Made by a program: the position numbers and the translations under genes. This document shows, piece by piece, positions 51,985-62,190 of a DNA stretch of 64,000 nt. Under the pieces are notes generated by a model, which was not told the DNA's origin, made no database searches, and saw only the letters and a list, made by a program, of their open reading frames with translations. Within the stretch, counting starts at the first letter, position 1, and every line of letters starts with the position of its first letter. This DNA is from Prorocentrum cordatum (lineage: Eukaryota > Sar > Dinophyceae > Prorocentrales > Prorocentraceae), in the NCBI GenBank assembly GCA_963575745.1, contig CAUYUJ010006557.1, positions 511,501 to 575,500 of the forward strand, written 5' to 3'.

Positions 51985-52530
51985 TGTGTTACTCGTGGTG
52001 TATGACCATACGTGTGCATGTGCACGCTTATACGTGTGTTCTAAAAGTACATGCTTGCATATGGATGCATATGTTCATATTTGTGTGTATTTATAGTATG
52101 CGAGGGTATATACACACATGGCTGTGTGCGGCTGCGAACTTACACGTGTGTGCATGCGCATGCGCGTATGATTGCATACGTCTCTGAATGTATGCGTGAA
52201 TGTATGTGCACGTGCACGCATGCCTGGATGTACGGCGTACTCTTCTGCTCCTGCACGGCTTGCTCCGACCCGTCCCGACTCCAGGGATAACACGGTTCGA
52301 GCTCGAACGCACGTTTCAACACTAGCTGGGCACATCGCCGCCCGCGTCAGAGGAAGTGACAACATGTGGCTCGTCCAAGACGTCGGCAGAAGAACACGTG
52401 TCTGGGTCTACGTATACACGCATGCACATGCATTCGCGTGTACGTGCAAGCCTACACATGTACAATACATACATATGTGAATATTGGCAGGTTCACGTGT
52501 ACGAATGTGTCGATATGTATGCCTGTCAAC
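51985..52530. repeat. Alternating purine-pyrimidine tracts
   Basis: ACGTGTGCATGTGCACG, GTGTGCATGCGCATGCGCG and GTATACACGCATGCACATGC types at 52000-52230 and 52395-52500. They are rich in CA/TG and CG steps and hence prone to form Z-DNA; no gene. Confidence 0.65.
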
Positions 52531-52539
52531 CCCCCGCCC

Positions 52540-53990
52540 GCCGCTTGGCAGGGGTGAGAATGCATGCGAAATGATTGGCTGTCCTCCTTCCCTGTCCCCC
52601 CTGCTCGCAGATCGCGGCGGTTGGGGAGACTTCCGGAGCTCCTCAAGGCCATCAAGAGGCTCTCCATTTTACTGTCCAGGCTCTGAGCATCCTCAAGTCG
52701 GTTCCAGGTGATCCCCAGACCACCCAAGATGAGTTTGAGATTGACCCCCCCCCCAAACGCAAATTCGTTCAACATCAAGTTGTGTATGGGCGCTCCCGAG
52801 TGTTAGGCTCCAGACTGCTCCACGATGGGCTTACCCGAGGGCTCCGAGAGTCTACGAAGCCCCCATTAGGCCATCAAGCGCCCGCGAGGACCGCAAGTTA
52901 GCCCCGATTCCGCAAACAAATGGCCCCAGATACCCGCCGCTGGTCTTCAAAGCTGACCACAACTGCCTTCAAAACTGTTCAAGCTCGCTCCAACAACGCC
53001 TGTGTACATCCCAAAGAGCCCGGAGGCTCGTCAATGCATCCCCGCAATCTCCCAGAGGTCGGCACAAGCCCCACAATTCCCCCCCCCCAGACTTGCACAT
53101 GCATTGCACGTCTGCGTAGGGAGGGGGGGGCCTCAATGAACAAAATGGCCTCGGGAGCCCCTCGTTGCAGGCCCTCCTTGCACAGAAGAAGACAAGACCG
53201 CTTAAACAAACTGTCTCTCTCTTGGGCAAGGGGCATGGGCCTTCGAAATGCCGCGACCAGCATCAACCACCATAGCATCATTAGTAGCAGACGTGATGGT
53301 AAACACTGGCGTATAATCAAGCTCGCAGCGGCGATTGCAATGCCACTAAGACATAATAATAACGAAATGAGACGAACCAGAAGAAGAATGGGAATATGAG
53401 GGGATTAGCCTGTGGACTCTCGCCACCCTGCCCCCAACGCGTGAGGAAAAGAGGCCGTTAACCGTGCCTCCTGTCTCCATTGCCACTTCGGCCGCTTCAA
53501 TCGGCGAATCCGCTCTAAAACTTTGAAACGGCGACGAATCGCAAAGTCGACGTGTTCGCCTTTCGGCCCCAGGACACTCAGAAATGCCTCGCAAACTCAG
53601 GTTGCGTGAAAGACTCGGCATGCCTCCGACAAGGCCCCTAGATGCACCCAAAGAGCCTCGACCTGCCGCCCATGCGCCCCAAGAAGCCCCACCAAAAACC
53701 ACCACAAGGCCGCAAGACCCGCGAACAACCAACACACATGTCCGTGACTTGTTGTCAAGGTTCTACTTGTCCTGCAACGAACCAGCCTGAATTGTCGGAG
53801 ATGTGTCTTGCTCCCAACGGCGCGGTCCCCGATTCACTTCCCTGCGATAGTGTCCTACCCGACAGGGTCACAACCATCAAGGATTAATCCCGATGGTACC
53901 AGATTGTATGATATACGATTGCAGCGAACGGGGGGCGCACCAACACCAACAGCAGAGTAGTAACAGCTAGATGGCATCACACTGTATTCG
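52540..53990. other. Gene-poor stretch
   Basis: No recognisable coding sequence, repeat or RNA gene. 53990-54450 is AT-rich with ATGTACATATATAAAT-type alternation. Confidence 0.45.
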
Positions 53991-54734
53991 GCGTCAAGTT
54001 AGTGCACAGCCACATCTGGCGATACAATGTACATATATAAATATAGATGTATGTGTTTACCTAGCTCGCCCATTACGTACACACATGCGTTTTGCGTAGA
54101 TATGCGAATAATACATCGTGCCATACGATCTTGACGACCATTGAAGCTTGTAAGGATGACGTGATGTGCTACGCAATACGCGAATGGGTTCAACATGGTT
54201 GCCATATCGCATGTCGGTGATACCGAATGAGATATTAAACATTACTAGATACACACTATGTGCATTGTGCATAGTCCGCTCGATGGCAACACATATTGAA
54301 GCTGCCTGGGTTAGAACACCAATTACCTCGCACACCACAATATTCACATAGCCGTGTTACACGACTGGCATGTTGGGGAACCACGTACAAGTAACATGTA
54401 TATGCATATCTGCGCGCGTAATCATATATGCATCTACGCGCGGCCACCACAAGCACGCCTGATCAACCGCATCGTGACGGAATGCGGCATGTAACTGAAG
54501 AGGTAGTCACCAAGTGGTTTCCAACACGCCTCTGAGCGTCGGGGGTTTGCAGAATCAGCCCTTCCGAACACAAAGTATCCACCTTTGGGAGAGGATCAAT
54601 GACTCCTCGGTCTCGGATTCGAACTCGGCTCCGCGCGCGTGGCGCCACGAAGGTAAAGCGGAGGGGGCGCCGAAGCGCCAGCATGAAATACATTGACGAA
54701 CAGAAACGCGCGCAGGTGAACATCATGAATGGGA

Positions 54735-54800
54735 AGCAGGAGGAGGAGGAGGAGGACGAGGAGGAGGAGGAGAAGAAAGAGGAGGAGAAGGGAAGGAGGG
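54735..54800. repeat. (GGA)n microsatellite, short
   Basis: GGAGGAGGAGGAGGAC followed by impure GAA/GGA. Confidence 0.85.
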
Positions 54801-54956
54801 ACGGGCGGCAACACGCCGTTCTTAACGTAAAAGCGCCCTCTTCCCACTCGACCAGCCGGCCCAAAAAAATGAAGACCTCCCCAAACCACATGTCAAAAAG
54901 AAAATACACCGCGCACGCGGCAACGAACATCTAGACTCTGAGCGGGCAGCCAGCGA

Positions 54957-55090
54957 GGTGACCTGAATGGGGGATGAAGAGAAGGGCCCTAAAGGGACCT
55001 TTTAGGGCCCCGTTTGGAGCCAGCAGGGGCCCAAGAGGGGCCCTGAAGGGCCCCGTAGGGCCTTTCTCTTCACCCTCCATTTAGATCACC
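54957..55090. repeat. Foldback element with 35-bp inverted ends
   Basis: 54957-54991 and 55056-55090 are inverted copies with six differences. Both ends read GGTGA-C/T-CT and later TGAAGAGAA...GGCCCTA. The 64-base centre forms a further GGGCCCC/GGGGCCC pairing. It ends 20 bases before R1 copy 4. Non-coding. Confidence 0.75.
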
Positions 55091-55110
55091 CCCCATTGCC
55101 ACCCGCCTGA

Positions 55111-55269
55111 GAGGATACACCGAGAATCTCTGAGATCCGGCGGCTCTGGAGAATGTATCGGTTGCCGCAGCCTTCTCAGAGCGTTCCGAAATGCTCTAGC
55201 GTTCCGAAGCGCTCTGAGAGCGTTCCGGAAAGATCTGGAGCGGATCTATCCTCGTCTTGGCCCCGTTCA
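55111..55269 (+). repeat. Dispersed element R1, copy 4
   Basis: CGAGAATCTCTGAGATCCGG, CGGCTCTGGAGAATGTATCG and the 3' end CTATCCTCGTCTTGGCCCCG match the other copies. Confidence 0.7.
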
Positions 55270-55404
55270 GTAGGTCGGGGTGGGGCATAGCTGTCTGGCG
55301 CGCGCTGGCCCAATCCCCTATCAAACATGAATGCAGGCTGACTGCTGGGGCGCAGGCCGTACGTCATACTGACCACCCCGCCGCAAGCAGTTAGCCTCCA
55401 GCTT

Positions 55405-55692
55405 TTGTGGAAGATGTTTGGGGGGGCGATAACTGTTTGTTGTGTGCTGCTGTCACGTGCACTGGCGCACCCGGCACACCCCGCGCAGGTCGTGAACCTG
55501 GCGCGGCTGGAGCATGCAGCACAGTCGGCGCATGTTGGGAATGCGGTCCATCTGGCGCACCTCGCGCGTGCCTGGGCCCCTGGGGCTACTGGTGCACCCG
55601 GCGCGCGTGGCGCAAGTGGCACGCGGGGCGCGCCTGACACGCGCACAGCGCCTCGCGAGCATCGCAAACATGACGTTTGCAATGGTTCGTAG
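55405..55692 (+). CDS. Doubtful short frame
   Basis: About 95 residues starting MWKMFGGAITVCCVLLSRAL, which looks like a signal peptide, followed by an Ala/His/Gly-rich body derived from imperfect TGGCGCACC repetition. The repeat origin makes a real gene unlikely; it is recorded because the N-terminus is secretory-like. Confidence 0.15.
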   Translation: MWKMFGGAITVCCVLLSRALAHPAHPAQVVNLARLEHAAQSAHVGNAVHLAHLARAWAPGATGAPGARGASGTRGAPDTRTAPREHRKHDVCNGS

Positions 55693-56280
55693 TCAGAGAC
55701 GACTAGGGGGCTACAATGCAAGTAACCCCGTGGGTGGCATACTACGGCAACAAAACTCCCAGGGTTGCCCCGAAACCGTCCTGAGAGGTGTTCGCGTGTT
55801 TTACAAAACGACGGGGGACATGAAAATGATACGGCGGCCTTATCCCCCCGCCTGCTTGTACCACTGCATGCTCCCACTATTCCACGGCATTATATTATAG
55901 ATGGGCTATGCTATACACAAGACGCACATGATGTAAGTTTGAATGCCCAGCAATAAAAAACGCACATCATCAATTGCCCACAAAGCTCAGTCACCGGCGT
56001 AGGGTCGTCAACCAAAAAAGGAGCACCAACAAAAACATCAATGCAGGCGGCGATTGTCAGAACGGCCAGAGGCAAGCACCCACAACGATGACGCTTGTCC
56101 AGGTGCAAAGGAACATATAGTCATTCAGCCAATAACTCCACGGATGCGATTGCAGCTACAGGTGAAACGGCCACTGCTCACCGATTTGAGAGCATCCACC
56201 AATGCGACAAGTGAAAACCACAGCGGCAACATCAAGAGCGACAGCGGCAGCATCAAACGCCAACACTATCGTCGTCGCCA

Positions 56281-56520
56281 TCAAGCTTTTCCCTCCGCCC
56301 ATCCCTCCTCGCTTCGCCTCTCCCCCCCTGGCCCCGCAACGCCTCCCATGCCCATGCCCATGCCGCAGCCGCCCATGCCCATGCCCATGCCGCAGCCGCC
56401 CATGCCGCAGCCGCCCATGCCACAGCCGCCCATGCCACAGCCACCCATGCCACAGCCACCCATGCCCATGCCGCAGCCGCCCATGCCTCGGCAGCCGGGG
56501 GGGGGGGACATCGTGTCCTC
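56281..56520 (-). CDS. Gly/Met/Cys-rich exon-like stretch
   Basis: The minus strand encodes MSPPPGCRGMGGCGMGMGGC and further GMGGCGM repeats, down to a frame end at 56281. The unit at DNA level is 12-18 bases (CCCATGCCGCAGCCGC on the plus strand). The composition is like the Gly/Met tail at 27.5-27.4 kb, so it may be the C-terminal exon of a related gene, but no EILSGL module is visible here. The upstream part of the frame runs through poly-Gln from a (CAG)n tract (56636-56670 region). Confidence 0.35.
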   Translation of the reverse strand, partial: EDTMSPPPGCRGMGGCGMGMGGCGMGGCGMGGCGMGGCGMGGCGMGMGMGGCGMGMGMGGVAGPGGERRSEEGWAEGKA

Positions 56521-56635
56521 GCAGGCGTCCAGACTCTGAGAGAAAAGCCCACATCGTCGCACCTCCCGTTCGGGGTGCTGTTGCCCCTGCCGCAACCGCT
56601 GCTGATCCTGCTGCTCGCTGCTCGCCACCGTCGGG

Positions 56636-56640
56636 GTCGC

Positions 56641-56671
<31 letters not shown>

Positions 56672-56825
56672 TCCTCCTCTTCCTCCTCCTCTTCCTCCTC
56701 CTCCTCCTCCTCCTCCCGCTGCTGTGTTGCACGCGGCTGCTGTGATGTACATAAGCGGTGTGGTGTACACAGGGGCTGTGGTGCACGCAGGCACTGTGGT
56801 GTACACAGGGGCTGTGGTGCAGATC
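56636..56825. repeat. (CTG)n, (CTC)n and a 24-bp minisatellite in series
   Basis: CTGCTG to about 56670, CTCCTC/TTC to about 56720, then four copies of a GGGGCTGTGGTGTACACA-like 24-mer at 56750-56825. Confidence 0.8.
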
Positions 56826-57044
56826 GCCACCTATATGCTGCTGCTGCCCGTCCTCGGTCATGCCTAGGCATTTCCAAATGCCGCTGGCGCGACACGTGAC
56901 GTCATCGCCCCCCCCCAGATGACGGCCGTCATCGGCCATGAAAACTAAAAACAGGCTCCAGAGTAGTCCAATCTCTAATGATGGCCCCGCTCAGGGATGC
57001 ACTGGCCCGGACCACTGCAAACCCGTGTCAGCGCCAGGCTTTGC

Positions 57045-57170
57045 AGAATCCTGCAGGATCCCGCGCGCTAGCCCGGGTCAATGCGCTCCTGGCTTTGCAG
57101 GATCCTGCACGATCTGGCTCTCTGGCTGACCTCCCCTTGCATTACTTGACCCTGGTCTCAAGCTCCCGCC
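57045..57170 (+). repeat. Dispersed element R4, copy 2
   Basis: Corresponds to 40272-40375; it contains AATCCTGCAGGATCCCGCGC, GCTAGCCCGGG and CTCTGGCTGACC. It is directly followed by R3 copy 2. Confidence 0.6.
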
Positions 57171-57177
57171 TACCCGT

Positions 57178-57335
57178 CGGTCGGAAGAAGTGGGTAGAAG
57201 CATGATGTAGGAAAGCATTGGAAATAGATTGGGTCTCCGCCCGACTCCTGAAGAGGAGGGGCGAGGGAAAACCCTTCAACCCTTGAAGCAGGAAGACGCC
57301 TAGGGCGTAGAGTAGATTGGGATCTGGATTTTCGA
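57178..57335 (+). repeat. Dispersed element R3, copy 2
   Basis: Corresponds to 38585-38725; it contains GGTCGGAAGAAGTGGGTAGA, AGCATGATGTAGGAA and two AGATTGGG words. Confidence 0.6.
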
Positions 57336-57597
57336 AAACACCTGCTTTCAGCGACTGGCGCGTAATAATCGGATCGGGGGCGCGCAAGCATGGATTCGCG
57401 ATCCATGGATTTGGCGCGCGGTCGCCGAATCGATGGATCGGGGGAGGTGCCCTCCCCGAAATGCGGCCGGTGCCGCCTCGCTCGGAAGCGGAAATCCGCG
57501 ATTTCCCACGGAAACGGGACCCGTCGCTAATCCACGCCCCCTTGATCCATGGTTGCGATCGCCTGAAATGATGGCCCCGCCCCCCCCCCAGGCGCGA

Positions 57598-57682
57598 CTA
57601 CGATGACGACTACGACTGCGACGATGACGACTAGGATGACTCCGACGACGACGACAACGACGACAACGACGACCAAGACGAC
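57598..57682. repeat. (GAC)n microsatellite, impure
   Basis: GACGACTACGACTGCGACGA-type triplets. The open frames across it are artefacts. Confidence 0.85.
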
Positions 57683-57957
57683 TAATCCTCCGCCCCCCAG
57701 GCCGCCCGCCCGCGGCGGCGGCACGTCCTGGGCCCAGCATGCCGCCTGCAAGGCCAGGGCGGGGACACCAGAGGGCGAGGCGCTGCTGCCCAATCCTGCC
57801 CTCCGCTCGTCCTCCTTCCCTTTCTCCGCTCCTCCCCCTCGCCCCTTCCGCCTCCTGCCGATCATCCTGCGCATCATCGCCACCATCCTCTGCCTCTTCC
57901 CTCTTCCTCTCCATCCACCGGCTGAACTTCCTCCTCCTCGTCCTCCCACGCCTCTCT

Positions 57958-58278
57958 TTATTTTGGCAGCAGCGTCCGTGACACAGGATGAAAGTGCAGA
58001 TCCACACCAGTGCTGCGGCACCACTGGGTGACTGAATGGAAATAGTCCTCGTCCTTCTTCGCACTATCGCCTGCATCCTGCCTGCGGCATCTCCCGCCGC
58101 CCTCCACTGCCGCAAGAACCTCAACACTCTGCTGCCTGGCGGCGGACAAAAAAAGATCCTCATATTCGACGCCCCCCTCCTTCTGCGCGTCGTGGCCCTC
58201 CGCTACGGCCTCTCCCTGGGCGTCCTCCATCTGTTTTCCGAATTCGGCATCAATTTCAATGTGCACGACCTCGTACAC
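57958..58278 (-). CDS. Acidic open frame, possible exon, unknown
   Basis: The minus strand encodes 106 residues starting MYEVVHIEIDAEFGKQMEDA, then HDAQKEGGVEYEDLFLSAAR and AKKDEDYFHSVTQWCRSTG, ending at a TAA (57958-57960). The composition is balanced with many acidic residues and no repeat origin, which is unusual in this neighbourhood, but the codon bias is weak. No domain is recognised and no neighbouring exon was found. Confidence 0.3.
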   Translation of the reverse strand: MYEVVHIEIDAEFGKQMEDAQGEAVAEGHDAQKEGGVEYEDLFLSAARQQSVEVLAAVEGGGRCRRQDAGDSAKKDEDYFHSVTQWCRSTGVDLHFHPVSRTLLPK

Positions 58279-58290
58279 TCCTCCTCAACC

Positions 58291-58697
58291 TCACCCTCTG
58301 GGGACGCCTGCGTCTGACAGCCTGAACTGCCTTGGCTCATTCACTGCGACTGCCAAGCGGTCGTGGACGGGGCCCTGCGTGGTGAGGAAGGGTGCTGCAG
58401 ACCCGCGAAGGCTCGCAATGATCTCCGGCACGCAGAATGCTGCCGTGTTCAAAACCTCTGGAGGCTGGGGGTCGGGCGGGGTGCGCATCCGGAGGCTTCA
58501 GGCTCACGACACTCGTGCGCGAAGGCGCAAGTTCGGTGAACGGAGACGAGATTGACGCCATGATGCGATTGTCTCAAGATGCGTTCCAGAACATCTGGTG
58601 TCTCTAGCTGTCCTCGTTTCTGGAGCCCGTGCGGAGCAGTGAAACAGTCTTGAAAGAGGGAGGTCTTCTCAACATTGCTGGAACGTCTCACTCTCAC
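58291..58697 (-). pseudogene. Two overlapping minus-strand frames, possible decayed exon
   Basis: 58697-58449 reads MRVRRSSNVEKTSLFQDCFT, then LERILRQSHHGVNLVSVHRT. After a shift, 58488-58291 reads PPEVLNTAAFCVPEIIASLR, then FLTTQGPVHDRLAVAVNEPR. Both parts look protein-like, but no motif is recognised and the join is hypothetical. Confidence 0.25.
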
Positions 58698-59245
58698 ACG
58701 ACTTCTTGCCCATTTGACAATCGTCTGTTCCTGAGCAACAAATTAGCCGACCAAACCGCCAGCCAAGTCGCGAAACCAAATGACAACCCGCACTGGCAGC
58801 AACAATCGAGATGTCCCGCCAGGATCGCATTCTGATAACACGGCTGCTGGAGCATCATTAGGCGTTTCGGCTCTGTGTAAATGGACAGGCCGCCTGCTTT
58901 ATTTTTCACACCGCAAACGCCCAACACCTTCCACAACTCTGGTGTTGCATTGAATCCGCGTCCCCTCAAGGGGGCTTCGACGGCACCCAACGTGAAGCTC
59001 AGAAGCGCGACGACACGCAACGAACATGCAACGAACATCGGCCCGCTAATGTGAGCGAACAGGCCGCCTGCTGAAGAAACCCTATACTTGGGCCCGCCCG
59101 CGCTCGTGCAAGGGGCGACGGACGTGATGCAAAGGGTCGAGCTGGCCCCCGCTGACCCCACTGGTCGTGCGACCTCTCGGCCGCACGATCGCCCACGCGG
59201 TATGGCTCCTCGCCGACAATTGCAGAATCGGCGCCAACCTGACCC

Positions 59246-59370
59246 TCGGGAGGTCCGCGAGGATTTCTTGGATCGGCGCCGGGCCCTCTCCTTAGCGCGA
59301 AGCGCGCCAAGGGCGGCGCGCAAGAGGGCCCTGGCGCAGATCCAGGAATCCCCCCCCGGAGCTCCGAAAA
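59246..59370. repeat. MITE-like element M1, copy 2
   Basis: GAGGTCCGCGAGGATTTCTT, GGATCGGCGCCGGGCCC and the inverted right end GGGCCCTGGCGCAGATCCAG, GAATCC. A GC palindrome lies in the centre (GCGCGAAGCGCGCC). Compare 38875-39031. Confidence 0.6.
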
Positions 59371-59919
59371 TGTGTGTTGACAAATTCTGTACTCGAGTGC
59401 ACGAGCTGGGGGCATTTTTATGTTTTGTTCATGCGTTTTCTTGACTCGCGTAAGACGACGAATAAGAAAATAATGTGGGGGGAACGAATCTTGGGGTTCC
59501 GCTTCGCTTCGACTCCGTTTGGCCCGTCGCCTGTCCAAACGCGCGCCTGAGGAGGGCGGGGGGGAACGATGAAACAAGTTGTTTCCTGGCCGGGTTTCTG
59601 TTTTTCTAATCATCATCCCGGGCACCGCCGCGTGAACACGACCCGGGTAATACCTCAACAATCACACATCATCATGCATGATTTTTTCGTTCATGCGCTG
59701 CTTGTTTTGTTCATACTTTTTGTGGCCTGGGGGCTCCAGCTGCGGTGCACAGGCGAGGGGCGCCCCCCACCCGACAAGGTACTTCTCAGCGGGCGCAGCG
59801 AATCCCGTATTGAATAGTTGCCTGGGGATGGAGAGCCCTAGGAGGCGAGGTACGGGAAAATGGCTCCTCCCGCGAGCCCCAAAGTAACAAGTGCCTTGTT
59901 TAGAGAAACAAGAGATTGC

Positions 59920-60070
59920 ACAGACATAAACTGTTGGAGGTCCGCGAAGGGGTCCTTGGATCTGCGCTGAACCCCCCTCCCGGGTGGGCGGAGAGCGCCA
60001 CGGGCGGCACCGCAGGCGCCACCGAAGGGGGTCCAGCGCCGATCCGAGAGAGCCGCACGGAGCTTTAAGC
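59920..60070. repeat. MITE-like element M1, copy 3
   Basis: CATAAACTGTTGGAGGTCCG and CTTGGATCTGCGCTGAACCC on the left, with GGGGGTCCAGCGCCGATCC inverted on the right. It shares the ACTGTTGG-GGTCCGCG end with copy 1. Confidence 0.6.
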
Positions 60071-60573
60071 TTCATGTTGCTCCCATCGTACTTGAGGACC
60101 ACATCCCAGAAATACTTTCCAGCACCCAGAACAGTGTCGATAGAGTGTCGAACGAGTGTTGCCTCCCAGGGCCCGACACGTGAAAACCCTCAAATTTCCG
60201 TAATTTCTTGGTGCTCGATTTTTCCTCGTGACCAAGGCTGAAGTACGCTGGAGCATCAGAAACGGAGCTCGGACAATTTACGTGTTCTGTTCTCCGATCG
60301 GAGTAGCGTTGACAGAGTGCCTTGCCCCTGCACGGCCGGCGGGACGGCACAAGCGTCGTGAACGCAAAGTGCCTTGCCCTGCACGGCAGCCGCTCCTCGT
60401 CGCCGCACGGTGTGGGCAGCCCCACCGGAGGCACCCGAAGGAGCCCGAGCCCGGCGCCACGCGCGGAGGGCCGGAAGAGCGCCCCCACGCCAGGACGGCG
60501 CGCCAAGGTCTAGGGCCCCACGCGTGCTGGACTAGGAGGCCACATGCGAACCTTACCACTACCCCCCATGATT

Positions 60574-60645
60574 TCTGAGGGGGAGGGTGGGGTTCACTTC
60601 GTTTGGGAGCTCACGAACGAAGTGAACCCCACCCTCCCCCTCAGA
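60574..60645. repeat. Perfect 30-bp inverted repeat with 12-base loop
   Basis: 60574-60603 is exactly complementary to 60616-60645. The stem contains GGGGGAGGGTGGGGTTCACT and the loop TGGGAGCTCACG. It is the most perfect long hairpin in the window. No gene adjoins it. Confidence 0.85.
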
Positions 60646-60649
60646 CCTT

Positions 60650-62190
60650 TCGTAAACCTCCCCTTCGTGAAAACGGCCTGGGACCGAAACCGACGGACAT
60701 GGACCCGCAAAAATGACGGCCGCGACGCCCTCTCGCGAACCGGATGCGGCCGATTCCTTGATCGACGTGTCAGGTTAGGTCTATCCACCCCCGAGGTCCG
60801 AGACACCTCTATCAGGGGATAGGTCGACCCCTACCCCAGGCTTTGGGGGGTTTTCGACTGGACCACAAACCTGGGCCCCAACCTTGGGATACACGAGGAG
60901 GGGGGGCGTCCATCCTCGATGGGGGTGCGTCCGAGTGCATCCCAGGGTTTCCTGCTTTTCCTAAAAACGGACAGCCAATTTGTTCGTCGAAAAGTCGGGG
61001 GTTGAGAGAGAACAGTCGCCTGAGAAAATCGACTACACGCAAGAGTGGCCCTGGGCAAGAGTGACCTCTGGTGTGCGGCTCTCGGGGGGGCGCGGGCGCG
61101 GGCGCGCCAACAGAAGCCGCTGCTTTCGCACAACATTCGACCATCCGGGGACTCCAATGGGCCCGCTCTAAAAGGTCACCCTGGCAAAGGGTCACTCTTA
61201 CGTGTAGTCGAGTACAATTGGAGCTCGTGCTTTTTGATAATTCTCGCGATGGCGGCCGTTTCCAGCCCCCACCCCCACCCCCAGGATAACGTCACGATCC
61301 GTGCAGACCTCCGAGTTGGCGGCTTTGGTTATGTTCCTGGGCATTCCCAGACGGCGCCGGCGAAAAACGTCAGGTTACCGCCCCCCCCCCCTCCCCCCGC
61401 CCACCCCCAAAAACACCAGTTATCGCCTGGGAATAAAGAGCGCTCTCTAGGCACATACGGTGGGAAATCTTGCGATAAGAAACGGAGTTCAAATCCTTTG
61501 TCGACCCCAAGTTTCGCGATGCTCCCGGGAAACATCTTATTTGGTGTGCCTGCAGTACCCCCTCCTGGTCTCCCATCTCTGGGCCACCTACAGTCATCGT
61601 GCTACCATCAGGAGCGCAGAATAAGGGACGGAGGGTCTTTTCTAGCCACGGCGGGCCTAGGCCACAGACAGCATCCACGACAGAAATCTAAAGGGAATCG
61701 CCCGAACACTCGAGGCTGTCCCGAGCCCAAAGCGCCTCCCGCACCGCGACGCGCAGTCGTTCGTCGCGCCCTCGCGCGGCCACCCTGGAGATGGGCAGCG
61801 TGCTGACCTCAGCCGCAGAGCGTGCAGCGCGACATGTTCGAGGGGATCCCGGGGAGCCGTCCACAAGCAGCCGGGCCCCGTCAGCCGAGTTTCGCCCGAG
61901 GCTCTTCGCGATGACCGCTGGTCTGACACCATGCGGCCCCTCCTTCTCCCCCCTCCCTCCTCCACCTCTTCAGCCGCCGTCCCGGATCGAGGCTTTGGGT
62001 GCAGCGCCCAGGTACCCTGTACCTCAGCCCTGCGAACCTCTCCTCGGGACTGCTGCCACACGTGCCTGCCCGCCGCGCCATCGTGCAGCAGGGCAGCCGT
62101 GATTCAGTCGTCTGCCACGGAGACAGGCAGACGAAGGCGGGTGGACCCCGCGTGGCACAGACGACAGCGCCAGGCTCGCAGCAGAGCTAG
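60650..62190. other. Gene-poor stretch upstream of the right-edge gene
   Basis: Several open frames on both strands without motif or codon bias. G- and C-homopolymers are frequent (for example 61381-61390). The frame of the following gene is open from 61931, but its first 85 codons look non-coding. Confidence 0.4.

Noticed and set aside
54605-54650. tRNA gene from the GTTCGAATCC word
   Set aside because: The five bases on either side of TTCGAAT do not pair, and no acceptor, D or anticodon arms can be drawn.
54463-54930. Minus-strand 155-codon frame ending near the GGA tract
   Set aside because: It crosses a microsatellite and a putative short interspersed element; no codon bias.
58694-59383. 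229-codon minus-strand frame with Cys-rich end
   Set aside because: Its N-terminal third is the translated M1 element; the remainder has no recognisable domain.
61045-61806. 253-codon plus-strand frame
   Set aside because: Composition changes erratically, it contains homopolymer-derived Pro runs, and no motif or codon bias is present.
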